A stretch of DNA of 64,000 bases, taken from positions 23,030,609 through 23,094,608 of the forward strand of contig CM041084.1 in assembly GCA_023079485.1 (NCBI GenBank), given 5' to 3'. The position numbers were made by a program, and so were the translations under genes. The notes beneath the pieces were generated by a model. It did not search any database and had not been told where the DNA came from. It saw only the letters and a program-made list of their open reading frames with translations. Positions 32,156-58,199 of the stretch are shown here, piece by piece (position 1 is the stretch's first letter; each line of letters starts with the position of its first letter). The stretch comes from Archilochus colubris. Its lineage: Eukaryota > Chordata > Aves > Apodiformes > Trochilidae.

Positions 32156-33440
32156 AATGTGGGTATTAATACATCGGTGGCATGCTATACATTTCATTCT
32201 CACATCCAAATAAATTAGTTTTGTAAGGCTGCACAAGCATGCAGAAAATTAGGACAGTTTATTTTTGTTTAACTCAAATTTTTAGTCAGAAATTAAAGGT
32301 ATTATTTCTGAAGTGGACTTGCCACTAAGGCTTAAGGGTTTAACATTAAATAGTGGACACAATGCATTTGGAAACAGAGAGCTTAATATTGATGAGGTCA
32401 GTTTTGGTTATACATATACAGTTTTTTTATTCAAAAGCAATGTATCTTAATGCTTTTCCAGAAAACTGTTTTGGAGACATATTTTAAATGCAATATTTGT
32501 TCATCCAAGGAGTCCAGATGGTTTCAACTTAAAGAAAACTCCTTTAAGAGTTTAAGTCTGAGAATATTAGCAGAAAAGCAGGATTAGTTGGTTATTACGT
32601 AAAATTATATTTCAACATGGTTGAAGAACCTCCAGTTTGTTATCATCAAGTCTGAGTACCTTTAAAAGCAGATCATCTGGAAAAGCTGCACAGGCAAAAC
32701 CATAAACTTATTCTTACTAACTGAAAACTACTGTAGTTTCTTAAACTACTGTCCTTTGGTAAACTTTCAGTCAAGATCTCACATATGCCGAGTTTTACTA
32801 GATGAGAAAGGTAGACGAGAATCTGAGAATATTGAGAAGCCAGCAGCATCAATGTTGAGTATCTTCCAATTTTTCATGTATCTAGTCAAGTTTTTAGCTC
32901 GTTGCCTGCAAGCTCATAAGTTTCAAGGCTTTCCAATATGAAAGGAAATTTATCTGTGTTGCAGTGATGGAGTTTGGTTTTCAAAAGCAAGCAGAATCAT
33001 GCTCCCTAGTCCTTTATAATTTAGCCTTACGTGTTAATTTCTTCTCTTTTTCTCCAGTCAACAGGTATGTGCCATGGCTCACTATCTGGCACCCGCCTCC
33101 CCCCATGGCTCACTGTCTGGAAGAATTATTGTGGAAACTCCTACACACCCAGATGCCAGAAGCCTTAAGACTGAGCTCTTACTACATAACAACTCAACAC
33201 CCAGACTGTTGCCTGACTGCAGACTTCTGGTTTTCCATGACTGACAGTTTCCAACTTTCCTGATGGATTCCCCAGACATTTGTAGACAGCATGCAACCCG
33301 CCCTATGATCCTCCCTGATGATCTTCCTTCATACCTTGTAAAGATGAGCCTGCTATAAAATACTGCTATTTGGAAATAACACCTGCTTGGTAAGACACTT
33401 AATGGCATTTTCATGGTGGCTGCAGTAATAAAACCAACAA

Positions 33441-35148
33441 ACATCATTTGTTGCAAACAATTTATTAGGTAGTAATAAATAAGAATTTAGCAGAAAGAAC
33501 TATACAGCAATAAGGCATATTAATACTGTTGTTAAATATGTAACTGACAACACATTTTAACATTTTCCCTCTAGTTTTATAACAAAGTGCTATGTAGAGA
33601 AGTGTATTTCTGATACCAGTGCCAGTGATAGCAAGGATGCACTATGAAGGACCTGACAGTTGCATTTTTACCTTAAATAAAATGAAACAATCCATGAAGA
33701 TTTACTGTTATTTATGCCAGTGAAGTTGAAGTAGAAAAGTATAGCTTGCTAGGAAGATTACAAAATATAAGTCTCCTGTTCACTTTTTTTAACAGCTTAC
33801 TACTTTAATTTCTTAAACTGTGCTTACTCGTAGTAATTTATGAATAAAGTTACTACACAACTGCACAGATCCTAACATTCATTTTAATTTTTCTTTGAAA
33901 ACTTAGAGGCAAGTGTTAATTTTTATTTTTTTAAAAAAACTTTTTTACAAAATATTGCACACTGTTTTAGCATGCAGTTTACACGGAAGAAATAGTCAAG
34001 TGCACTTAAAACCCTGAAATACAATGAGAAATTTTAAAGATTTATATTATGGATACTATTTCGTCATAGAAGGATATGTTTCAGACTGCATAGGGTCCCA
34101 CCTTACACTTGGGACCCAACTTGTTGCAACCCAGTCCTGACTTTGCAAAGAGCAGGCAGAATGCAAACTGTATTTGAGTCTCCTGCATTATACATCTTCA
34201 TTCCTGCATATCTTGTCCTGCTTTTACGGAAGTAATGCAGCAGGAAAAAAACTGAAGTAATGAGTAGGAAAAAAATTTTAGCATAAATAATTTGGCACCT
34301 CCTATATGAGTTTTCATTACTGCAGATGCGTTGCAGTCCAGGGTAAAATTTATTAAACTTTCTGAAGTCCTCTGAGTAAGATTCATTTGTAAATCTGTAT
34401 CTCCCCCTCCTCCTTATACACGTTTGATATTGCACAGCAAAAGTAAAAATCCATTTTTTTAAAAAACAAGCATGCTAAACACTTAATATGGCTTCTGAAT
34501 GATTTAAAGTATTTCCCTTTTGAGATCCTCATGCAATATTTTAGAATAAATATGAAATGACATAAAAATGACTACAAAGTATGAGAAAGTTGAGTAAAAA
34601 CTATAATATTTACCAGAAACCAAATAATAAACAAGAGTTTACCAAAAGTAGTTGCTCAAAGGTTTAACTGTTCTTTTAAGCATACTTATCGACAGTATCT
34701 TAAAAATAAAGTGTGTCTACAAAATACTGTAACATAAACAACCACCTTGATATTCCACTGAATGACACAAGAGGTAAATAGGTTAACTGAGACTCGCTTA
34801 ATGGCACTGCTAGTCCCTCAGTCCTCTGGGAACAAAAGCATTACTTGATGCATGCTCATCCAACTCAGTAAACCACTTACATTTCATTAGCTTTATTGGT
34901 TAAGCTGAAGCCCTATAATAGTTTATATACGAAACACAAAAATACTTATATAAAAATAAGGTATGTTGTATAGTTGGGTTTTTTTTATATATAAAAATAA
35001 ACCATGCAGCTTCTGTACAAAGTTAAAATCTGTACAAATTTACTTTTCTATTGTGTAAAATTCACATAGATGGAAGTCTTCTGTTATGATGAGAAGTTGG
35101 TTTTTGCTTGGCCACAAGATGCTGTTTTGTAACTATTGTTCATTTCCA
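33441..35148 (-). other. KRIT1: KRIT1 3'UTR (inferred)
   Basis: About 1.7 kb of AT-rich sequence between the KRIT1 stop codon and a canonical minus-strand AATAAA (plus-strand TTTATT at 33461-33466), followed by TG-rich sequence. Contains no other recognised gene. Confidence 0.65.
33461..33466 (-). terminator. KRIT1: KRIT1 polyadenylation signal (AATAAA)
   Basis: Minus-strand AATAAA, with a TGTTTG...TGTTTGTTGG downstream element within about 45 nt. Earlier signals could also be used. Confidence 0.6.
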
Positions 35149-50925
<15,777 letters not shown>

Positions 50926-52450
50926 CTGGAAATATGAATAAAAAGCAAGTCAGGGTTCAGTGGGAAAAAAGAAAAAAAATCCAACAGCACACTAAACTTC
51001 AGGATACAATAATCATATACTCAGTTTCTTTGCATTATTAATTTATTGTCTTTTAGCTGGAGAAATACCAATGGCTGATGTAGTCCTGCTTCTTTTTCAT
51101 GAAAGGGGAAAATCCTATATCATGTAGATTTAATACAAATAATCTTGTTTTCTAATCCACTTTAAAAATAAAAATAATGTGGGGTTTTTTCCCCTTTGTA
51201 ATGACCTTCTCTATTTTTCAAGCCAGACAAAAGGCCAAAGAACTTCAGGACTCCAAAAAACACATGAAACTGAAAAAGGAAACCATTTTAAACTGCAAGC
51301 ACTATAATTTATAAAACATGCTATAACTAAGTACTGTGTTTCTTTGAGTTTCACAGGGGTATCAAGAAAATACCTGATTTCTGTCCCTGCCTCAGGAAGT
51401 AGAGCATGGTCTTGCCTACAGTCCAAGTAACAAAGCTAATAAACTATAATATGGACTAATTTAGTTAGTTTTATTTTCATAGGGCCGCAAAATGGTGCAC
51501 AATTCATTCAAACACAGAGCTTCTGAAAGGAATATATCTTCACTTTTTGCAAAAAGTGAAAGAGGCTTTTAGATTTAAGGTTAAACTTTGCTTATCCTTC
51601 TGTTTAACCCACAGTGACAATTCCTATAATGATAAAATTTTATGAAAATGACAGGAAAAACCTCCTAAGGCTAATCACATCATATATCAGATTTGAGAAG
51701 GTCATGTCTGACACCTTCCCTATGATTATTTTCTTCATCTGCAAATGAACCCCCTTTTACTCCATAACATCAGTAAACACATGGTTTTTTTGCAGATTAA
51801 TTCCTCCTCCAAGATTTTGAATGTTACTGTTTCTACCTTCTACACCTTTCCTAGGAGAAAGAGATCTTCAGATTCCCATGGCCTTAGTCCAGGTTTTTTT
51901 CTGGAATCAGACTACCTAAAAATGCATCAAAAGACCCAACATAAATAACAGCATACACATTTTCATCTTCAGTTACAATAAATACATTAGACTATTTAAT
52001 TGTGGGAATTAGTAATATCTGAACAGAAACATCTATTGATTTGCATTACAGGATCACTTAAAAACATTAACTAAGTAACATGCTGACTTTTAAGAGTTCG
52101 TGCTTTGAGCTATTAAGAGCTTTTAAAGGAACAAGAACACCCTTCCCCTGTGGGCAGCTCAAAAAGGCATGCTCCCGGAGTTTCCTTGTATGTATCAGGA
52201 CACACTGGTTTTGGGTCACAGGCTTGTGTGGAGGAAACCCGCACAGGCAGAGCTGGGCCACCTGGGTGGCAGGTTAATGAGCAGCGGGATAACCTCTCTT
52301 TCGCAGTGCTCTGCACTAAATCCAGACTGGGGTGTGGATGTCTGGGAAGCAGCCCAAGTGCCGAGATACGACTCCATCAACCAAAACCAGAAACAAACCC
52401 ACTCTTCTTTACGAGTGGGTCTGTAAAGACCTGACAGGAACGATGACCAA
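50926..52450 (-). other. KRIT1: KRIT1 5'UTR intron, no recognised content
   Basis: About 1.5 kb between the first coding exon and the CpG island, becoming GC-richer after 52100. No coding or repeat family recognised. Confidence 0.55.
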
Positions 52451-53569
52451 CTTAAGAAGTGATCCCGACCAAGTCTAGGTACCAACCAACAATGCGTCTC
52501 CAGCCCAGCGGATGCAGATTATAGAGGACATGCCCCAGCCAGGCTTCTCCCAGCACCGCCCGACGGCAGCCCGGGACCACCTGCTCTCCCCTCCAGCCTG
52601 GGACGCGCCGGGATGCGGCGGAGGGCGGCCCCAGCTCCCCGCGGGACACACGTCCGCGCCGCCCCACGAGGGAGGCCGCAGGCCCCGCACAGGGAGCCGG
52701 AGAGCCGATCTCGGCCTCCCCCGCAGCGCTGCCGCGCCTCGGAGCGGCAACACCCCCGCCACGGAGGGATCCGGCCGCCGACAAAGGTGCACGGCGGGTG
52801 TAAGGTAGCCCCAGCGCCGCTGGCATCTTCCGCTACGGCGGCAGCCACTCCGCGCCTCACGGACGGGGAAACGCCCCCCGAACTTTCCCGGTCGCGCCCA
52901 GGAGCCGGATGGGCACCGACCCCCCCGAGGGCTGCTCACGCCGCAGTCCCCCAGGACCGCCCCGACGGGGTGAGAGTCACCGCCCCAGCCCCTCTCGCTC
53001 CCTCCCTTGCCTTCCTCGGTGGTGCCGGGCATCGCCTCCCCCGCCGCATCCTCTCGCCGCGCCCGGCGCCCAGGCCCCGCGCCGGAGACGAGACGCGTCC
53101 CGCTCCGCCCCGTCCCCGCCCCGCTCCCTCCCCTGTCTCGGCGGATCCGCTTCCCGTCGGAGCCCCACGGGCTTCCACTGCCGATGAGTTTCCGGGTCGG
53201 CGGCCTGAACTTCTGCTGCCGGTGCTGTAGCTGCTGCTGCTGCCGCCGGCGGCTACTGACCGCGGGCAGCAACAGAGGAAGCGAGACAAGGCTGCGGGCC
53301 GGGCCGGGAGCATGAGGCGCTGCTGAGAGGCAGAGAGGTGCTGGGGCGAAGCGGCCGCACGGGCCTGGGGAGCGCCGTCGGCAGCTGTCAGCGTCTCCGC
53401 GACCCGCCGCCGAACAAAGGGGCAGCGACACGGCGACAGCCGCAACGCCCTGACGGCGCGGAGGGCGCCTCGGCGCCGGGCGGGCACTGCCCAGTGCTTC
53501 AGTCACCGAGTGACGGCTGCCCGCGGGCCGGAGTCTCGGCAGAGCGGCCACTCCAGAGGGCGCCGTAAA

Positions 53570-53675
53570 CGGAGCGGAGCGGGGAGGAGAGAAGCGGCCG
53601 CTGAGCTAATGGAGGCTCTGGGTGGCGAGCGCGGTGGCGCCGGGAAGGGCCGGGGAGAGCCCCTGTGAGGAGCCG
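53570..53675 (+). other. ANKIB1: ANKIB1 non-coding first exon (start approximate)
   Basis: Assigned from the head-to-head position relative to KRIT1 and a consensus donor CCG|GTGAGTG at 53675/53676. It contains a 19-codon upstream ORF but no sequence resembling the known ANKIB1 N terminus, so translation must start in an exon beyond the window. The 5' boundary is a guess. Confidence 0.5.
53609..53668 (+). CDS. 19-codon upstream ORF in the ANKIB1 leader
   Basis: ATG GAG GCT CTG GGT ... CTG TGA, closed within the inferred leader exon 7 nt before the donor. The context CTAATGG is moderate (G at +4, pyrimidine at -3). It could dampen translation of the main ORF; no evidence that the peptide itself matters. 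Confidence 0.3.
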   Translation: MEALGGERGGAGKGRGEPL

Positions 53676-53754
53676 GTGAGTGCTCCGCTGCGCTGGCGGC
53701 CATCCCCGCGCCGCCTGGGGAGGCTCGGGAGGGGCTCGCGGGGCTGAGAGAGGG

Positions 53755-53773
53755 CGAGACGAGACGAGACGAG
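53755..53773. repeat. CGAGA microsatellite
   Basis: Three full CGAGA units and a partial fourth in the CpG island, just inside the inferred ANKIB1 intron 1. Confidence 0.85.
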
Positions 53774-54484
53774 TCCGACCGCGGGCGCAGCCAAGAGACT
53801 TTCCACGCCTGGGCGTTAGCAGCCCGTCGCATCGCGGGTGGGGCGGGCCGGGTGGAAGCTCCGTGGGCTCCTTGACACTGTAGGCAGGCGAGGAGAACGG
53901 AGAGATGAGAGCAGAGGGTAGCGCGGAGGTAAACAATCCGCAGGTTATCGAGGCTGGACGTCCCTCATCGCGGCGGCACTGCCATTGTGGGGACGTCCCC
54001 CGGCAGCGTGGACCCCCGCGGGCAGGGGGCTGTGGGGAAGCGTAATGGCGGGAGGCGGCAAGCCGGGCTGGGTTGCTCATGGGGGGCAGAGGGGCCGCCC
54101 CGGCCCAGGCTCTCGCCGGGCGCCGCAGTGACGGCGGGCGGGGGGTCTTGCCCGGAAAGCCTCGGGGTGGGGCGGGAGGGATCGGCGGTAGCAGCGGCCC
54201 TGGGGCGGCGGGGCTCGCTCGTCCGGAGCCGTCGGAAAGTTTGGAGCTGCCCGATGGGCTGGCGTCTGCTTGCTGCCGCTGTTGAACAACCCATGCCCGC
54301 CTCGTTCGTAGTCTGCAAACCTTTCCTTGAAGGCGAAAGGGGGGAAGTGCGAGCAGCCGGAGCGGCAGCGTGTGCCGCAGGCTGAGCTCTGGGCGCGCAC
54401 CCGCTGCCAGGCGGGCAGCGCCGTCCCGAGCCGTCCGTTTGTCTGTCCGTCGGGAGCGAAATACGCGCTCACCAGCTCGGGGAT

Positions 54485-54546
54485 TGATTTTGTTGTTGGT
54501 GGGTTGTTTTTTTTATGATTTTGTTGTTGGTGGGTTGTTTTTTTTA
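54485..54546. repeat. Exact 31-bp tandem duplication
   Basis: The 31-mer beginning TGATTTTGTTGTTGGTGGGT and ending in eight T and an A is present twice with no mismatch, at the edge of the CpG island. Confidence 0.95.
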
Positions 54547-55462
54547 ATTCTCATATTAAAATTTGAGACTTGGTACTGTTGCAGTTTTATGTAAATATTA
54601 GAATCGCTCTCCCAGGAATGTCTGAACACATACTGGAAATCGAGCGGCTTTTAGAAATTTAAGAAGAGCTTTGGTAATTGTCTGCTCAGTTGGTCTTTTA
54701 TTTACAGTTCAGGTAGTGTGCAGAGGAAATACGGGCTCACAAAACACCCTCTGCAGAGTGAAACGTTAATACCACAGTTGAAATTTTTTACATGAACCAC
54801 TCCATCATTACTGTCATCTGTTGCTTTTTTTTTTTTTTTTTTTTTAGTGCATTTCTTCACTCACCACTTTCAGAAATCAAGTTTTTAGTTGTAGCCAAAA
54901 CACCAGGCCATTGCCTAAACAGAGAAATCGCTTTTGAAACGACTATTAGCTTTAGAGGTAAGCAATGAGAAGAGACAATAGGGGTATTTTATTCTTACTT
55001 TCATCTCTTTAGTTTTCCATGTGAAGTGGGGTGGATTAATTACTCTCTAATCTCTCTTGAGTACAGGGGAAAAAAGTACTCTTCTTCCTTGGGGGGGAAG
55101 CCTTTCATCATATGGAAAGCAACAGCATTTCACAACATGTGGCTTATTTGGTTGAGGTGTCTACACAGAGGTGAAGCAGTAGAGTTTGTAGGGTTTTGTT
55201 CAGTTTTTTTTCTTTTTCTGACCATGGAAGAGTGATGGCTGTCCTTATAAGTAAGAGACCAAATTACAAAAGAGGCTTCTGGGAACATGAATTCCAATAC
55301 TTTCCATAGTTCTGTAATGGAGCAATTTCTTTTTAACAGATTTTAGTTTAGTTCTTAAAAAAATAATTTAATAATACAATATATTATTCCTGTTATTTCT
55401 GAACAAACATATTGCTAGTAAGATACTTAAAACCTAAGCAGTGTCAGTGGTGCCCTTTCTTC

Positions 55463-55483
55463 ATATATATATATATATATATA
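55463..55483. repeat. (AT)10 microsatellite
   Basis: Alternating AT run followed by ACATATATGT, in ANKIB1 intron 1. Confidence 0.9.
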
Positions 55484-56619
55484 CATATATGTCAGCAGAA
55501 TTTTATGAATGAAAATTAATCTAAAACCAACCAAACAAAAAAGAACAGTGGCAGTATTATAATAAAAACTATGCCCAAAAATTAAGTAAATCTTAGACAG
55601 CCCCTCTGGTTTTTACGTGTGCCTTGCAGGTCTAGATAGAACTAGGTATGTATATATCTAAGTGCATGATTATGCTTACTGAAAGAACATGGAGTTTCCT
55701 TTACACAGTTATATCTTGTGTGTAGGTTTACATGCATCTGCTTGTTATATGTGTGTGTCAGGCATATACACTCTGGAAAACTAAAGGCAATTAAACGTGT
55801 ATTTAAAAGGAAATGCATTCTACAGCTGCCAGCCTTTGTTCAAGGCAATAACATACGGTTTTAGAAAAAGTTATGTCTCTGTTCACTGTGTAAGACTTCG
55901 TTAACACTATGGGTGTTTAATTTGTCCTGAACAGTTTCTCACCTGTTGTTCTATGACACCTCTGACAGGATTGTTTGCCATGAAGTGGTGGAGGTTTTTG
56001 GGACTTTGGTTTTGGTTTTTTTTTGGGGGGGGGAGGGGAGTGGGCTTAAGTGGTTTTTGTGGGCTTGTTTTGGTTTTGTATTGCTTCAGCTTTGCTGTTT
56101 AGATGTCATATAGTTAACCACCACCTGACTGGTTAATTAACTTCACCTTGGAATATGAAATTTTGAAATTGTTGCTGTTGAAGTTTTGTTGCCTTTCCTA
56201 AGGTGACTCATGCAAGTAAGAAAATTGAGGGGAAAAAAAATTGAGAAACTGGAGGATATAAATATATTCGCTGAAGCAGTTATGTTTCTAATCACATCAC
56301 TGTATTTCATAATTGATAATCAAATCTCCGAGAGATCTGTTCTGCTTGAAGGCAGGGAAGGTTGTGTTTTCAACACTATCATCACAGACAAGACTGTTAC
56401 TGCTTCCACCACCCCCCCAGAAATAGATGCCACATGCTTTTCTGAGGAATGTTTTTGAAATCACACTTACATGTGCATTTCAGGAGAAGTTATGTTGTGT
56501 AAATTACATTAAGAGTTCAAGATAGAGAAGTCTACCTAATATTTTAAAGCTACTGTTTTTTCAGAACCTCTTAATGTCTTCCAGATTTAAATGGACCTGT
56601 AAAAATAGTATTTGTTTGC

Positions 56620-57110
56620 CATAGTGGAAAGTCAAGCCCAGAAAGCTAACAGTATCCTGACCCACATAAAAAGAAGTGTGGCCAGCAGGTCGAGAGAGGT
56701 GATTTTTCCCCACTAATCCATGCTCATGAGTCCTCCTTGGAGAGCAGTGTGTCCATCTCTGGAGTCCCCAGTACAAGAAGGACATGCACTGGTTAGAGCT
56801 GGTCCAGAGGAAGGCTACAGAAGTGGTCAGGGAGGTGGAACACCTCTTATAAACAAAGGTTGAGAGTTGAGGTTGTTCTGCCTGGAGAATAGAAGGCTCC
56901 AGACAGGCCTGACTGCAGCTTTTCAGTGCTGAGAAACTGGAAAAGGTTGCCCAGGGAAGCTGTGAATGCTCCATCATTGGAAGTGTCCAGGGAATGGGGC
57001 TTTGAGCAACATGATCTAGTGAAAGATCTCCCTGCCTGTGGTTGGAGGGTTGGACATGATGATCTTTAAAGGTCCCTTTCAGCCTAAAAAGTTCTGTGAT
57101 TGCCTTTTTT
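56620..57110 (+). mobile_element. CR1 LINE, 5'-truncated, plus strand
   Basis: Decayed CR1 3' segment with GTCCAGAGGAAGGCTACAGA, GTTGCCCAGGGAAGCTGTGA, and the tail GGACATGATGATCTTTAAAG, then TTCTGTGATT. The internal text differs from the copies at 31.2 and 61 kb, so it is a different CR1 subfamily. It is followed by a T/C-rich tract to about 57150. Confidence 0.9.
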
Positions 57111-58199
57111 TTCTTTTTCTTTTTTTTCCTTTTTTCTTTTCTTTTTCCTGAGAAATAGTCTTCTCCAGTATCAGTAAAATAGTATGTTTTGCATTCTTAA
57201 TTTGTTTTTATTTAAAAATACTTGAACTTGAACACTGCACAAATAAGCATAGCAAGAGCAGAATATCTTCAGATTATTACTCCAAAAATCACTTTGGAGA
57301 AAAATAGATGCTAGACACTTCTTTGTTGTTTTCCTTTTTTTTTTTTTTAACGATTTATGAATTTCATTTACCTTCCATGCTCAGTTAGCAGTTTTTTCTT
57401 TGTTTTGTCTCACATATCTTAAATTGTACTGTGAAAATTAAAAAAAATGTCTGAGAAAAATTAGCCAGGGTTTTCTGTTGTGCAGAGGTAGTCTGAGGGA
57501 GTTCTTATTTCTCTGGCCCTCTTTCTACTTTTCTGTTTTTATTAATTGAAAGCAATATTCAGAAGTTGAGAACAACTCATATAGATTAGCATCTCAAAGT
57601 CACATTTATGTGTATCCTTAACTCTCCTGTTTTCCAAAGGAGAGAGTCACCATGTTTTTGCATAAGACAAACACTTCTTTGGACCTAAAGCTAATTTGTA
57701 GTACTGCTAGTATCTTTGAATGTTCTGTAAGGGCTTTGTTGAAGTTGCCTAAGAGACATATTCATTTAGTGTTTTTTCTTTGATTTATATTTTAAAGTAC
57801 ATAAATTCTGGACTCTGATTGTTGAAGGTTAATTGCAGTAAAAATATGTGAACAGTCTGTAGATGGATTACTGCAGGGAAATAGGAAGTTCTGTGTCCTG
57901 GCTGCCTGGAATCCTTCCTGGCTTGCGTGGCTTTAAAGTAGAGTTGCTCTTGTAACTTTTCTTGTTCAGTTCTGTACTGACAAGAAAAAAATGTGTTCTG
58001 TAAAAGTAAGTTTTATGTTACTGCATAAACTTGCACCTAGGAATCAATGTTTGTGCACAGCCTGCAGTGTCGTAACATTATTCTTTGACAATAAGTTAGT
58101 GTAGTTTAAATATTACATCGTGACAACTGAGGCAGTGTGTTATAAATTACTTATAAAATAGCTCTTATGTGCAGGCTTCTGTGTTGGAGGAAACTTTAA

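Larger units (their letters stand above)
31061..33440. other. Intergenic region between CYP51A1 and KRIT1
   Basis: Contains a CR1 3' segment, a degenerate minisatellite and about 1.2 kb of AT-rich unique sequence (32180-33440) with no recognised gene. A short imperfect direct repeat of CCATGGCTCACTATCTGG occurs near 33074 and 33104. Mammals carry LRRD1 here; no leucine-rich-repeat coding was seen. Confidence 0.65.
52540..54480. promoter_or_regulatory. CpG island, bidirectional promoter of KRIT1 (-) and ANKIB1 (+)
   Basis: About 1.9 kb of CpG-dense DNA between the KRIT1 start exon and the ANKIB1 side. Several minus-strand GTGAG donors (near 52854 and 52930) could end a KRIT1 leader exon, and a strong plus-strand donor at 53676 ends an ANKIB1 leader exon. 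No TATA box noticed. KRIT1 and ANKIB1 are head-to-head neighbours in mammals. Long open frames here are a product of GC content, not genes. Exact start sites cannot be read from sequence. Confidence 0.8.

Noticed and set aside
31823..32236. 137-codon minus-strand frame rich in His, Ile, Pro and Cys
   Set aside because: It is the translation of the degenerate minisatellite and CR1 tail; the apparent motif repetition simply mirrors the DNA repeat.
34103..34435. 110-codon minus-strand frame with a hydrophobic stretch
   Set aside because: It lies inside the inferred KRIT1 3'UTR, AT-rich, with no recognised homology and no independent promoter or splice evidence.
52475..53551. 358-codon open frame on the minus strand, and other long frames on both strands, in 52.5-54.4 kb
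   Set aside because: The region is CpG-island DNA where stop codons are rare. The frames are Arg/Pro/Gly/Ala-rich in every phase, overlap each other and match no family I know.
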